DNA of 64,000 nucleotides from Corynespora cassiicola. Its lineage: Eukaryota; Ascomycota; Dothideomycetes; Pleosporales; Corynesporascaceae. Each line of letters starts with the position of its first letter. Positions within the stretch are counted from its first letter, which is position 1. Location of the stretch: NCBI GenBank assembly GCA_022059125.1, contig JAEUWY010000016.1:1488001-1552000 (forward strand), in the 5' to 3' direction. The translations under genes were made by a program, and so were the position numbers. Shown here piece by piece: positions 1 through 12,429 of this stretch. Below the pieces are notes generated by a model. That model was not told the origin of the DNA and made no database searches. It saw only the letters and a list, made by a program, of their open reading frames with translations.

Positions 1-88
1 GCTCCACGGCTTCACGACTCTAGCCCCATCACTATATTCTGTTGATACCCAACCATTACCGGTGATGCGTAGTAGCCTTGTTAACCAG

Positions 89-2610
89 CTATAGATCCTG
101 CGAACCGCTCTAAAGGTGGCCGCGCGCACAGTGGACCTTTGAACCGCAGAGAACGTCGCCAAGCCGAGCGCGAAGACAAGAAAGCGCAAAAGTCGCAGAA
201 GCCGCTGAAAAATCATAGGGGGATTCACAACGAACAAGAACGATATTTGTCGGAGCCCGACTGGGAGGATGAAGAGAGCGCCGACGAGAGCCAGTTGGCT
301 CCGCCCAAGCCGACACCGACCGCGAATGATGCGCAGAAGCCCGTGAAAAGCATCTTGAAAAAGGTCGCTCCTGTAAAGCAACCTCCAGAAGGAGGTGATG
401 TGCCACCGCCAGCTAGGATTTCGAGAGCTGTAAAAGACAGGTTAGCTGAAGAAGACGCCGAGATTGCTGCGCTGGAAAAAAGGCTTGGTATCAAGGGCAA
501 GAAGAAGTCGAAAAATGTTGACAACGAGCTCGATGATATCTTTGGGGATCTTGGAGATTTCGGAAGCGATGAGGATGAACTTTCGGGACGGACATCGAAG
601 CGCAAGCGCGATCAAGATGATGAATGGCTGGCTAGCAAAAGGCAAAAGGCCCTGGGCGACTCGAAGCACGACTCAGAGGAAGATCTATCTGATTCAGAAG
701 GCTTGGATGATGCCGAAAGTGATCTGGACGAACAAGATCTCGAGGACATGGAGGATGTTTCCAGCGAGGATGAGATGAGATCGGACAACGAAGTTGATGA
801 AGACGATTCCGCCATGGAGGATCTGGACTCGGAAAGGGACGACAACAAAAGAGTATTTACAAAGCCTCGTGTGCGAGAAAATCCATATGTTGCACCGGTC
901 ACGTCGGATACACCGCAACCGGCGAAATACATACCCCCCGCGCTTCGAGCTCCTCCATCTTCAGATTCCGAAGCTCTAGCCCGTCTCCGAAGACAGATTC
1001 AAGGTCTCCTCAACAGGCTTTCAGACGCAAATCTGCTTACGATCCTTCGCGATGTCGAACAAATATACCAAAACAATCCTCGTGGCTATGTCACAACTAC
1101 GCTCGTTGATTTGTTGTTTGGCTTGCTGGCAGATGAGACTGCCCTTTTGGACACCTTCCTTATCTTGCATTCTGGTTTCATCGCAGCCATTTATAAAGTC
1201 ATTGGACCAGATTTCGGTGCCCAGATGGTAGAACGCATTGTATCTGAATTCGACAAGAACTACCAAAGGAACAAGGATGGGTTTGGTAAACAGACCACCA
1301 ATATGATGTCTGTAGTCGCCCAGCTCTATTCTTTCCAGGTGATTGGCAGCAATCTGGTGTTCGACTACATTAAAATGTTCCTCGCCGAGCTCTCCGAGAT
1401 CAATACCGAACTGCTCCTACGGATTGTTAGGATATCTGGTTCTCAGCTTCGACAAGATGACCCAACATCTTTGAAGGACATTGTCTTGCTCTTACAAAAA
1501 GCCGTAGCAAATGTTGGCGAAAAAAACCTACCTGTGCGGACTAAATTTATGATTGAGACAATCAACGATCTCAAAAACAACAAAATGAAGACTGGCGTCA
1601 ACGCTTCTGCCATTACCAGCGAGCACACCATTCGCATGAAGAAGCATTTGGGTTCCTTGAACTCTCGCAACCTCAAAGGCACCGAACCACTCCGGATAGG
1701 CCTTGCAGACATACAGAACACTGAAAAGAAAGGCAAATGGTGGCTTGTCGGCGCAAGTTGGCGAAACGATACGGAAAATGGCACTGCCACCAATAAGAGT
1801 CGGGATGCGGACCAGGAAGTTATGCTTGGCCATGAAGACACAGGGGAGAACGGTGAAGTAGACCTACTCCAACTTGCACGAGAACAGCGAATGAACACGG
1901 ACGTTCGTCGTGCCATCTTCATTACCATCATGTCAGCCAGCGACTTTAAGGATGCCCACGTCCGCCTGCTGAAATTGAATTTGAAGAAATCGCAGGAGAT
2001 GGAGATACCGCGAGTCATTGTCCACTGTGCGGGCTGCGAGGCCAACTACAACCCGTACTACACTCTTCTAGCTCGCAAATTTTGCTCGGACCACAGATCG
2101 CGGAAATGCTTCCAGTTTACGCTGTGGGACATTTTCAAGGGCTTGGGCGAAAAGAAGGAGGAAGGTGCCGACTCTGATGACGAGGATCACTCAAAGGAAG
2201 ACATGTCTCTGCGACGACTGGTAAATTTGGGCAAGCTATATGGGACTCTGATAGCGAAGGATGGGCTTTCCATCACAAGTCTGAAACCGCTCAACTTCCC
2301 CTACCTGCAGCCGAAGACAAAGACGCTCATTGAGATTCTTCTCGTCACCGTCATTCTAGAGTCTCAGAAGGGGTCCAAGCAAGCGCAAAAGGGAGCGAGG
2401 AGCGAGAAAGCGCTGCTGAACATCTTCATCAACGCAGACTCAGCGCTGGAGATGGTCACGGGGCTGCAATATTTCTTGAAGAAGGTGGTCAGCAGGACGA
2501 CAATCACAGCCAGTAAGACTGAAAAGGATACTGTGCAGTGGGGCTGCAGAGTGGTGAGAGACATGCTCACGCGGCTGATGGCGACGACGACGCTGGATGA
2601 AGAGGAATGA
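89..2610 (+). CDS. SGD1: Sgd1/NOM1-type nucleolar MIF4G-MA3 protein, 5' end missing
   Basis: Nucleolar protein of the Sgd1/NOM1 family, which acts in 18S rRNA maturation and small-subunit assembly. The open frame has no ATG before about residue 200. In-frame codons upstream of the NRRERR basic stretch (from 139) read sensibly back to a probable acceptor (ttaaccag at 81-88), just after an in-frame stop at 82-84, so this is the last exon and the start codon lies left of the window. Counting from codon 139: acidic, lysine-rich low-complexity region to about 265; MIF4G domain about 279-480; MA3 domain about 588-720; stop TGA at 2608-2610. The visible part is 823 codons plus about 16 upstream. Family identity is firm from the MIF4G/MA3 order and the basic N-terminal motif; the exact exon start is inferred. 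Confidence 0.88.
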
Positions 2611-2934
2611 AGAGGCGTGGAGGAGGCCGGGTGGCAATGGCCCGGGTCGATGGAAAATTCTGGTAGCAGGTAGTAATGAACACGGGCGGTGGATCAGTAA
2701 TTGACGATGTTGTTGTCGCCTCCTGTAGTACCCGATGCGAGGTTAATGTGACCCATGCGCCGCGCCTTGCCGGCCGAGCGGTCGGCTTGCGGGCGCGAGC
2801 TAAAAGTGTGCTGCGCATCGCTAACCCGGTGAGCTTCTCAACACCTCCAGTCCACCACCATCCATTGATCCACCCCACCCCAGCCGTACCGATTGCGGCC
2901 TTTCTGTTTGTCGGGTTTTCTTCCTCCCTCCATC
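2611..2934. other. Intergenic, SGD1 3' side to LPD1 promoter
   Basis: 324 bases between tandem plus-strand genes. The last 100 bases are pyrimidine-rich (runs of CCACC and TTCCTCCCTCC) immediately before the LPD1 ATG, as is common for fungal core promoters. No gene or repeat seen. Confidence 0.6.
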
Positions 2935-4720
2935 ATGTTCCGGTCTCTCGCGCCGCGCGCGGTCCCTAGGGCTGCGCGTCCCGTTGCCCAGAGCACTTTC
3001 TGTGCTCCGAACATCTACTTCCAGAACCGCTGGAGGCGAGGATACGCTTCGGAAGCTGGTCAGTGACATCTTCGCGAGTTTTTTCGATGGTTTTTTGCTA
3101 ATCGTGCGATAGAGGAGAAGGACCTCGTCATCATTGGCGGAGGCGTTGCGGGATATGTTGCTGCTATCAAGGCTGGACAGGCCGGCCTGAAGGTGCGCGA
3201 ACACCATCTCCGAAGAACGAGCATGGACGCTGAAAACTTTGCTTTAGGTCGCCTGCATCGAGAAGCGCGGTAGCCTCGGCGGAACCTGCTTGAACGTCGG
3301 CTGCATTCCCTCCAAGTCTCTCCTCAACAACTCGCACCTCTACCACCAGATCCTTCACGACACGAAGCACCGCGGTATCGAGGTGGGCGATGTCAAGCTC
3401 AACCTCTCCGCCATGATGAAGGCGAAGGAGACGTCTGTCTCTGGTTTGACCAAGGGCATTGAGTTCTTGTTCAAGAAGAACAACGTCGAGTACTTCAAGG
3501 GTACCGGTGCATTCAAGGACGAGCACACCGTTGCCGTGAACCTCGTGGACGGCGGAGAGACCTCCGTGCGCGGCAAGAACATCTTCATTGCTACTGGTTC
3601 CGAAGCTACGCCGTTCCCTGGCTTGACCATCGATGAGAAGAAGGTCATCACTAGCACGGGTGCCATTGCCCTCCAGGAAGTCCCCAAGAAGATGGTCGTC
3701 ATTGGTGGCGGCATCATTGGGCTTGAGATGGTATGAAAAAAATGGTCCGAAGACTGCAATCGCAAGTTACTAATACGAAGTAGGCCTCTGTCTGGTCCCG
3801 ACTCGGTTCCGAAGTCACCGTCGTAGAGTATCTTGGCCAGATTGGTGGCCCCGGAATGGACGCGGAGATCGCCAAGCAGACCCAGAAGCTGCTCCAGAAG
3901 CAAGGCATGAAGTTCAAGCTGAACACCAAGGTTACTGCTGGTGACGACTCCGGCGAATCTGTGAAGATCAACGTCGAGGCAGCCAAGGGTGGCAAGGAGG
4001 ATGTTGTAAGTGTAATACAAAGGGAAAGAAAAAGCTCTACTGACTTTGATAGCTTGACGGTGATGTTGTGCTTGTCGCCATTGGCCGCCGCCCCTACACT
4101 GCTGGCCTCGGCCTTGAGAACATTGGTCTTGAGACTGATGAGCGTGGCCGTTTGATCATTGATCAGGAATATCGCACCAAGATCCCCCACATCCGATCCA
4201 TCGGAGATGTCACCTTCGGACCCATGCTTGCCCACAAGGCTGAGGAGGAGGCTGTCGCTGCCGTTGAGTACCTCACCAAGGGTTACGGCCATGTCAACTA
4301 CGGTGCCATTCCCTCTGTCATGTACACGCACCCTGAGGTCGCCTGGGTCGGTCAGAACGAACAGGAGCTCAAGGCCGCTGGTGTGAAGTACAAGGTCGGC
4401 AGCTTCCCCTTCTCTGCCAACTCGAGAGCGAAGACCAACCTCGACACTGAGGGTCTCGTCAAATTCATTTCCGACGCCGAGACTGACCGGATATTGGGAA
4501 TTCACATCGTTGGTCCCAACGCTGGTGAAATGATTGCCGAGGGCGTCCTCGCCCTCGAGTATGGTGCCAGTTCTGAGGGTAAGTTCCCATGGCTTTTATG
4601 TGTCATGCTTTTGCTAACGGATTTTCAGATGTTGCCCGCACGTCACACGCCCACCCTACTCTGTCGGAGGCATTCAAGGAGGCCGCCATGTCGACGTACG
4701 ATAAGGCTATTCACTACTAG
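2935..4720 (+). CDS. LPD1: Dihydrolipoamide dehydrogenase, mitochondrial (E3)
   Basis: FAD flavoprotein that reoxidises dihydrolipoamide with NAD+ in the pyruvate, 2-oxoglutarate and branched-chain dehydrogenase complexes and the glycine cleavage system; mitochondrial matrix. Six exons: 2935-3058, 3113-3192, 3248-3730, 3784-4005, 4053-4578, 4629-4720, giving 508 aa, normal for the family. The N-terminus is Arg-rich without acids ([16 protein letters not shown]), a matrix presequence. The FAD-binding [10 protein letters not shown] motif follows at about 48-57. The redox disulfide CLNVGC is at residues 82-87. The NAD-binding GGGIIGLEM motif ends exon 3. The C-terminal His-Glu dyad region HAHPTLSE is at about 485-492. 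Every intron is GT-AG and 46-55 nt. The start was chosen as the first ATG in a pyrimidine-rich context. Confidence 0.97.
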
Positions 4721-5044
4721 TTCTGTGTTTTCTTGGTCAGGGGGTTTTCTTTTTGCATCAGCGCATGAACACTAGACTCCAGCGGGAGTTTTGTGAATTG
4801 TACCTGTAATATATCTTGATATGCCATACGCACGTGAAAAGAAAGAATACAGGTCGGGTTTGGGCTTTTGAAAGGGTTCCAAGCTTCTATGATGCCGTGT
4901 CAGTGCAGCCGATAGGGCTGAGCCGCTCGTATATGGTCTGTGCACTCACCCTGACGTGCCACCGCGTTTTCGCGTTCTCGCGACGCTCAATCCCACCAAC
5001 CACCCACCGCGATCCAACAACTCTCCACCACCTGCCCCCTCACC
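4721..5044. other. Intergenic, LPD1 3' UTR and SLD2 promoter
   Basis: 324 bases. The first half is T-rich with a TGTAATATAT stretch at about 4804-4813 that could serve 3' end formation. The last 80 bases are C-rich (ACCACC repeats) before the SLD2 ATG. No gene seen. Confidence 0.55.
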
Positions 5045-6627
5045 ATGGACGCCTCCGATATTGAACAGCAGTGCAATCAGCTGCGTAACCATCTAAAGGC
5101 CTGGGAGAAGAAATTTGCTTCCGAGCATGACGGCCGCAAAGCCGGCCGCGACGACATCAAAGCCGATGCAGCCATATGTATGTACCCGCGCGGACCGGGA
5201 CCAAGGTGTGGGTAATCTAACACCCCACAGCGCAAAAATACAAAGACTATAATAGGCTCCGAAGCACCTTGTCGAGGAAACCTGCTCCCCAAACCCCTAA
5301 ACGTACCTCGAGTCGCAGATCCATCACCGACATTGATTGCACCCCAGAATACGAGCACGTAGCCGAGGCGCTCGTTCCAGATATCGATGGCACACCCAAA
5401 TCTCATAACAGAGTGCAATCGTTGACTCCCTTGAAGAGGAAGCGTGGCGTCGAGGCTGCGCCAGATCGAGTGGATTCGGCCACTGAGCCGCCCTCCCCTG
5501 AAGGGCCTGCATTCATCGGCCCAACCCCGCAACGTGACGGCAAAGTCCTAGGCCTCTTTGATATTTTGCCTGCACAGACACCGAGCAGAAGCAGAACCGC
5601 TCTCGTCGACATCGCTCCGAATTCACTCCAGACGCCAGGCAGGAAAACGTTGAAGCCAGAAAGCGAAACATCAATCACACCAAGGGCGAGAGGGGAGAAG
5701 ACGCCACAATCAGTTGGGAAACGCTTTCTACTGGACAAGTTTGTAACTCCAAAGAAGATAAAACTGGGCGAGGCTGGCACACCATCCTCAATATCGAAAG
5801 AATTCGAGACGCCCGCTTTTCTACGCCGACATAATGCGCTCGATGCCATCGAAGAAGATGACGAGCCCACCCCTCGGCCTGCTCCTTGGAAACGGATTAC
5901 TGCCGGTAGGAGTCTGAGTGCGATGATTAGGTCCATGAAAAAGCAAGAAGATGACAGGCTAGATGAAGAAGCAGACATTATGAGGGAGCTCGAGATGGAA
6001 GCTGAAGGCCTCCCTTTACCAAAGAAGCAAAAGACGTCGGAGTTGCTCGTAGGAGACAGCCAGGTTACCATGCCTCTCGGTCCTGATGGTCCACCGGATA
6101 CAGACGACGAGAACGATGACCGACGACAAGATGATGTTCCAGGTCAGAACGACAACTCGAAGAGAATTTGGAAAAAGCGGGGGCAGAAAAGACAAACTCG
6201 ACGGGTTATCAGTAAGTTACACGCCTACTAGTTGATGCTCCTACCTAACAAACATGAAGTGCGGCCCAACCTTTCAAAACCGAAGCCTTTGCCAGTGCAA
6301 CCTTTGGCAGAAGACTCGGAAGAAGACCAAGATGCAGTCCCAGAATCTCAGACACACCCTGATCATGCAAGCGATCGTGATCTTTCTGAGGACGATTTCT
6401 CTGAATACGCCAGCGATGTCTCACATAGTGCGAAAAAGCAAACCGGGCGAGCAGCCATGCCGAAGGAGATATCAACGTCATCCGAAGTTACCTCCGAGGA
6501 CAAGGTGGGCCGGGTGACTCAAATTGCACGAAAAGTCAAGGCGACCGCTCACGCGAATTACCGAAGACTCAAAATCAAGAGTAAAGGTGGAAATGGCGGT
6601 AAGAGTCGGTTTGGTAGGAGAAGATAG
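5045..6627 (+). CDS. SLD2: Sld2/Drc1 DNA replication regulator
   Basis: CDK substrate needed to start chromosomal DNA replication; phosphorylated Sld2 joins Dpb11 and helps load polymerase epsilon and GINS on the Cdc45-Mcm helicase. Exons 5045-5177, 5231-6211 and 6260-6627 give 493 aa. The N-terminal helix (about 1-60, with LKAWEKKF) is the conserved Sld2/RecQL4-like region. The middle is disordered and full of minimal CDK sites (TPKR, SLTPLKRK, many TP and SP). The basic C-terminus (ANYRRLKIK then a Gly/Arg tail) is the conserved end block of fungal Sld2. Introns are GT-AG (GTATGT, GTAAGT). The first exon crosses codon phase cleanly into SQKYKDYNRLR. Identity rests on the two conserved ends, since the centre diverges fast in this family. 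Confidence 0.9.
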
Positions 6628-7223
6628 ACCAATAGGGAAATGGGTGGGCTGGAGCTTAGTCGGACCGTTATGAATGTATGGACATGGGACGCACATCTCC
6701 CCCACATCAGAGCTAGATGGAAACCGCATTTTCTTTAGACCTATGAGTATCCCAAATGTCAGCCTTATTTACTGTTATCACCCCGATAACCGATTTGCTC
6801 TGGTTCAGGGTGAGAATGTGTGCGTGCTAAAATCATTCCCTTTGAGACAGTGTGACCAAATTGATCATCTGCACCAGCGACGCTCGGCAGCAAATACCTT
6901 TTGGAGGGCTTATTTGATGTCTGCGAAGTGTTTAAAACCACCAAATTCCATCTGGTCTGCAAATCATCATATGCGCTACTGGTATCATGGCATATATTCG
7001 ACATCGAACCTTTGAGGGCGGCCTGGGTCTGTCTCCGCGGCCTATTGTTATGACTAAGCCATCGGCCCTGAAGCACCGCGCCTCACGTACCCGAACCTCA
7101 CCTCCGCCCAAGCTCCCGCCTCCGACCACAAGCACCACAGCCATCACAACAACCCCTCCGCCCGCGCCAAAAACCTCTGCATCCTCAAATTCATTACACG
7201 ACACATCGAGATCCGCATCAAAC
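6628..7223. other. Intergenic before RPN12
   Basis: 596 bases of SLD2 3' region and RPN12 promoter/5' UTR. An in-frame ATG at 6987 would add a 79-residue Pro/Thr/Ser-rich extension to RPN12. I treat that as 5' UTR, because the family begins at the MAERE-like start. No separate gene. Confidence 0.55.
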
Positions 7224-8125
7224 ATGGCCGAAAGGGAGCTCCAGGACGTGCTCAAGCAGCTTCACCAGACACTTCAATCGCACAAGTACCAGCAATCAGC
7301 ACAGCTACTTTCGCGTGCCAAGGTCGCTCTCCTCAACCTGAAAGCCCTCATCCCAACAAAAGACACACCCCGAAAATACTTGGGCGTGGCCCGAGAGACG
7401 CTTGAACTCGGTGCTATCATATCTATCCGCCTGAAGGACCCAGAGTCTTTCACGCGCTACTTCCAGCAACTACAGCCATTCTACTCATTACCGGAGAATG
7501 TTTTGTCCAAAGAGGGAGGGAATTCGAGCAAGATCACCGGCTTGTATCTTCTACTTTTGTTGAGTGACGGCGACTATGCGGGGTTCCATACTCTCCTGGA
7601 GACGCTAGAAGTGGCGGCTGCACAGACGGGCAAGGGCCTTGAGGAAGATGCCTTTATCCAGTACCCGATACGGTTGGAACGAGCACTGATGGAGGGAAGC
7701 TATGATCGTGTCTGGGGCGAGACAAAGAGCGAACGGGTGCCCAGCGAGGAGTTTGGCATGTTTTCTGAGGTATGTTTGCCTGTAGGATCCGGCACTCCTC
7801 CCCACGGCGGACCGCGCGCAACACGACTAGGTGCACCTCGCTGACTGATCAGGTTCTCATCGGTACCATACGCAAGGAGATCGCCTCCTGTAGCGAGAAA
7901 GCCTACCCCTCCATCCCCATCTCCGACGCCAAGTCTCTCCTCTTCCTCGACTCAGAAGGTAGCGTCGTCAGCTTCGCAAAGGAATCTGGTTGGGTGGTGA
8001 AGGACGGCAGGATATACTTCCCACAGCAAGACGACGAGTTCCAGAGCAAGGACATCCTCGTCACGAGCGATCAAGTGATTGAGAACACGCTGGGTTATGC
8101 CAGGGAGCTGGAGACCATCGTATAA
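7224..8125 (+). CDS. RPN12: 26S proteasome regulatory subunit Rpn12 (PSMD8)
   Basis: Lid subunit of the 19S proteasome regulatory particle; its incorporation completes lid assembly. Exons 7224-7769 and 7853-8125 give 272 aa, the normal size. The helical-repeat N-terminal part (LQDVLKQLHQTLQSHKYQQS onward) is followed by a C-terminal PCI winged helix that includes SDAKSLLFL and SGWVVKDGRIYFP. The single intron (GTATGT...GATCAG, 83 nt) is phase 0. The ATG at 7224 is in an AACATGG context and matches the family start. The longer frame from 6987 is a low-complexity extension that I reject. No paralogue of the COP9 type fits, as the C-terminal block is Rpn12-specific. Confidence 0.95.
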
Positions 8126-8617
8126 ACGAAAGAGGGGATAGAGACGGGGGACAATCAGTGCAGTGTACTGTACGATACACACCAGGGACGAACATGGGAG
8201 TCTGGATCGGTCGACCGAACGGAGCGGGCGTTGGTTGGTCTAGCATTTTAGATTGGCATGATGGGTTCAATGGCCCAGAAAGCTTATGATATGACTTCCT
8301 CACGACTTTTGTGATATGTGTTGTTCTCGACTTCTTACCGTGGAGCTGAGCATGATGTTATCAGAATACTAGTGCAAGCCTCCCTTGACGCATATGATGC
8401 GCTTTGGTGGTGAAGTCCCAGGAACAAGCTGCGAGGCCAAAAGGATTGGAAATACCCGGCCAGTTGGTTGACAAGACCACCTCGCGGACCCCAGGCCATG
8501 TCGGCGTCGCATCCGGTCGATCACGGAGTATAGTTTTTCCCGGACCGCCCGCGCGACCTCGGAGAAAGTTGGCCAGGGCAGTACCGCAGCCATTGCATCT
8601 CCTCAGTCTTCATCACA
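8126..8617. other. Intergenic, RPN12 to uL11m
   Basis: 492 bases carrying the RPN12 3' UTR and the MRPL19 promoter. No repeat, RNA gene or credible frame. Confidence 0.55.
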
Positions 8618-9350
8618 ATGGCCAAGAAAGCGGTCGCCAAAGACCAGATCGTCAAGCTCATAGTAGGAGCCGGCCAGGCGTCGCCGTCGCCCCCGGTCGG
8701 TCCTGCGCTAGGAAGTAAGGGTGTGAAGAGCATGGATTTTTGTAAAGTGAGTAGTATCACGGCATGCCCGATGCCCTTTCTTTCTCCAATCCAAACAGAG
8801 AGCGAACGCTGCAAACTTGGCGTGGAGGAGGGTGTTCCACTCGACCCGTGGTTCTCGCGGCCAGAGTATGCACGCATGCGTGTGCATCCATCCGTTCCTT
8901 GGCTTCACCAGACTGACCGGCCGCCCTCTTCCTCTCTCTCTCTAGGAATTCAACGCCCGCACCGCCCAGTACAACCCCGGCACGCCCATACCCGCGCGCG
9001 TCGTCGTCCGCCCCGACCGCTCCTTCCACTTCTCGCTGCGCACCCCGCCAACCGCCACGCTCCTCCTCAGCGCCGCGGGCGCCGCCCCGGTCAAGAACAA
9101 GATCCGCGGCGCGGGCAACGTCCCGGGCCCCATGAACAACCACGACGGCCAGCGGGGCAAGACGAGCACGAGCAGCCCCACAAATGGCAACGCGACCCTG
9201 GGCACCGTCGGCACAATCAGCCTGAAGCACGTGTACGAGATTGCAAAGATCAAGCATGGAGAGACGAGGTTGAGCGGCCTGAGCCTCGAGGGCATCGCGA
9301 GGAGCATCGTGGGGCAGGCGGGGAGCTTGGGCGTGGTCGTTGTGCCGTAG
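8618..9350 (+). CDS. MRPL19: Mitochondrial large-subunit ribosomal protein uL11m
   Basis: Bacterial-type L11 of the mitochondrial ribosome, forming the GTPase-associated stalk base. Exons 8618-8746 and 8946-9350 give 177 aa. The N-terminal block [22 protein letters not shown] (shown in part) and the junction residues DFCK|EFNAR across the intron are the L11 signature. The C-terminal rRNA-binding domain ends in [21 protein letters not shown] Thr/Ser/Asn/Gly-rich insertion (about 125-140) interrupts the central loop and is typical of fungal mitochondrial forms. The intron is long for this window (199 nt) and ends in a CT repeat (tctctctctctag). No cleavable presequence is obvious, as in yeast Mrpl19. 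Confidence 0.95.
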
Positions 9351-10058
9351 GCGGCCGCGTACATGTGTGCGTGCGCGCCAAAAAGACGATTGATTGGACT
9401 TGCTTGTACGATACGTATGGTGTAGAGGACGGGACGGGGCGGGACGGGACGTATTCCAACTCAAACTGTACGATGACGGAAACGGTAGGCGGTGCAAACC
9501 ACTGGGGTCGATGTACCCATTTGTACGCAAGCCAATTAGCACAGAAAGTGTGCATTAGCAGTGCAAACATGACTAGGTGGCCATGGATGCCAAATTCCAA
9601 CTTTCCATGGACCTATTCATCAACAGGCTGTAGAACCTCGTTTGCTTCTTTTTTTTTAAATGCTTTCTTGAATGTACCTCCCCGGACTTGGCCGATGCTT
9701 CTGTTCTGATTCTTTCGTGACATTCAGGTTTGAAGCCTGTCAAGATGCGCGCCGTGTCCATTTCTCCACACCTTTTTGAAAAAAAAAAACATCTCCTCCC
9801 AGAACTTGCCTATGGAGCAATACTGCCAAAAGACGCTTGCAACAAGTACATCAAAGCTTGACCAAATATGCTTCTATTCCCTCCATTGCTGACAATGCCT
9901 TGATGGAATGCCAATGGCCCCTCCGTAACATGTGCCCTTCACACATGTAGGTGTTTTGTGTGCAGAGGCTCCCTCTGCCGCTTTTTCTTTTTTTCTTTAC
10001 GAGGCTGTACTTAAGTCTCGGCCAAAAGCAAGAGTGCGTGCCTCACCTGTGCAATTAC
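9351..10058. other. Intergenic between convergent uL11m and Zn2Cys6 gene
   Basis: 708 bases, tail-to-tail. Contains a GGGAC/GGGGC-rich stretch near 9430-9450, a T8 run at 9649-9656 and an A10 run at about 9779-9788 (poly-A/T tracts suited to 3' end formation on both strands). No gene seen. Confidence 0.6.
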
Positions 10059-12396
10059 TCATGAAAATCCATAAATCCCTCCCTGCTCTTGAAATTTCAA
10101 CTGATAGTCGCGCAGGTCCGCCCAATGTCTAAGGTCATTCTCTTCGTCGACAGGCCCGTTTGGATCTGAGCCTTCGGGGCTGACCCGTTCGAGTTTACTC
10201 AATATCTCTAGGAACTTGTAGAGGTAGTCCTGGTGCTGAAGCGCAACCGAACCTTTCCGTTCTTTGGGTACCTCGAGAAGCGTGCTAGCGATTGAGCGAA
10301 TCTTCTGCGTCTATAGAGAGCGTTAGAGAGCTTTCATTGGCTTTTCCAGGGTGGCCCAAGTCGGACATGCCGAGAAGCAATCGTGATTTCCATGGATGAC
10401 CGTCTGCTTTCCCCGGAGGTTATAAACTTACAAAGCTGTCTCCATTTGGTTCCATGTTAACCATGTCAATGCTTCCGAGAACCACCAGCAAATCCTTCAC
10501 CACGTGTTCGCGCTCATCAGACATGGTCTTTTCGAGCTCATCCCCAGACGTGTGCGATGTTGGGACCAGTCTGTCGAGCCCGGTCGACAAAGCGATGGGT
10601 GAACTCTGCAAAGCTTGCTGAGTCTTGGCGATGTTGGCCTTTTCCAATAGCACAAAGTACTTTTCCACAAGATATGAACGTATGCTGAGGTGAGTCGCGT
10701 AGATGTTTGCTTTCTGTATTTCGTACTTGACCGCAAGGCGTGCGTCGCGGGCCTCGGGATCACCGTAGGCGTTCAATACGGGATCCCGTATATCGTTGTA
10801 CTCGGGCATGGGCGGATAATATGGCTGTCTACGCCCGAAGCCTCCATTTTGGCTGTTCTTGGGATGTACTTTGAGATCGTCCGGGATGTTGTTTAGACAC
10901 GACTTGCAGTTCTGTAGGCACTGATCAATGATCTTCTGTTGCCGATCCCAATCGAATAGTTCATCGATACCAAATGCCATCTCTGTGGTTGACAAGGCCG
11001 CATACGAATTGTAGATACGAACATTGATGTTGAAGCCAGTAATCAAAGGGATCCTGTCCGGCCGCTGCTGCGTGATTCGGTCGGGGAAAATGTGCTCGTC
11101 ATCCACTTCCAGTGGAAAGGGAGGGAGCGGCTCGCTGGGCGTCCCGGGGAGTATGGTGAGCTCACCAAAAGAGGCACCAAGTTGTTGCATGGTTCTGTGG
11201 CGCGTCAGTGAATTGTCGAACTTTGGGAATGGAATGCGCCAAAGGTGGAGGGAAAATACGTACCGAGCACCAGCAAAGAGGGTCCAGTACACCCGCCTCC
11301 CAATCTGCTCCGTGATGAGGTCGAGTTTGAGGTCCCTGGATCCATCGAAGTTGGGTCCGTTCGATCCGACCATGGCAGGGACAGCTCCCAGATAGGTGTA
11401 GCCCTGATCCTGAGCCTTGTGGAGGCCCAGGGAGCGCAGAATGGTCAGGCACTCGCCAAAATACAGTCGAAGCTGCCGCCATTGGAATATGTAAGCACCA
11501 GTCAGCCCCAGGAAGTAACTCGTGCACGCGTCATACACATTAAGTCCCGGGCGATCGAGATAACCAGGCCCGCGCGCCTGAGCGCACACCTCTCGACACT
11601 TTTCCACGAGCGACAAGTGGGAGGGATATTGACTGCGAATCTGCGCTTTGAGATGCAATCGCGGTTTCCGGGGGAATGATGCGACAAGAGTGGCAATCAT
11701 GGACGCGAGGAGAGCCAGAAATGATGAGTTATGGAAGTCTTCTCGACGTTCCCAGGCTTCGCGAAAAGAGGGCTCGTGCGGAAACGGGCATAGCGGGTGT
11801 ATGTAGGTGAAGAAGTCGTCTATGAGGGCATTCATGGTGGGTAGAGGGCATATGCTCTCGGCCGAAATCTGAGGGGGGTGCGACGAGAGCTGGGCGAGGG
11901 CGTGGGCAGCATTGGTAGGAGAGGCCGGCGTAGACGGTCCCGAGCCAGGCTCTACTGTTCCATCTAGGCGCCGCTTCTTCTTGATGGCTTCGGCATGGCG
12001 GTTGGGCGGACCTCTGCGTCGGCTCGGGCGGTCGAAGGTACACGGGATGTCGAGCGCCGCGCATGCCCTACACGGCGGGCCCGATTCATCGCACTTGACA
12101 TCAATCATTAGCTACGCGCACGCAGGATGACGGGCGGGAGGGCGTCGCATACCTTGACCTTGCGGATGCTGCAAGAATCGCACGCCTTGCGCAGGCGGTT
12201 CGTCTTCTGGGACTGCTCTGGCGTGTGCGGCGGCGCATTGGGGGCGACCGACTTGCGCTGATCGCTCAGGGCGTGGCTCGCATGCTGGGCCTGCTGCTGG
12301 AGGACGTCGCTGAGGTTCTCGATCTTGGGGAAGATGCTGGGAGGCGCGTTGTACGGCAGCTGGTGTGGAGGCGGCGGTGGCGGCTGCTGTTGCTGC

Positions 12397-12429
<33 letters not shown>

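Noticed and set aside
6987..7223. 79-residue N-terminal extension of RPN12 from an upstream in-frame ATG
   Set aside because: Pro/Thr/Ser low complexity with no family counterpart; the ATG at 7224 has good context and fits the usual length.
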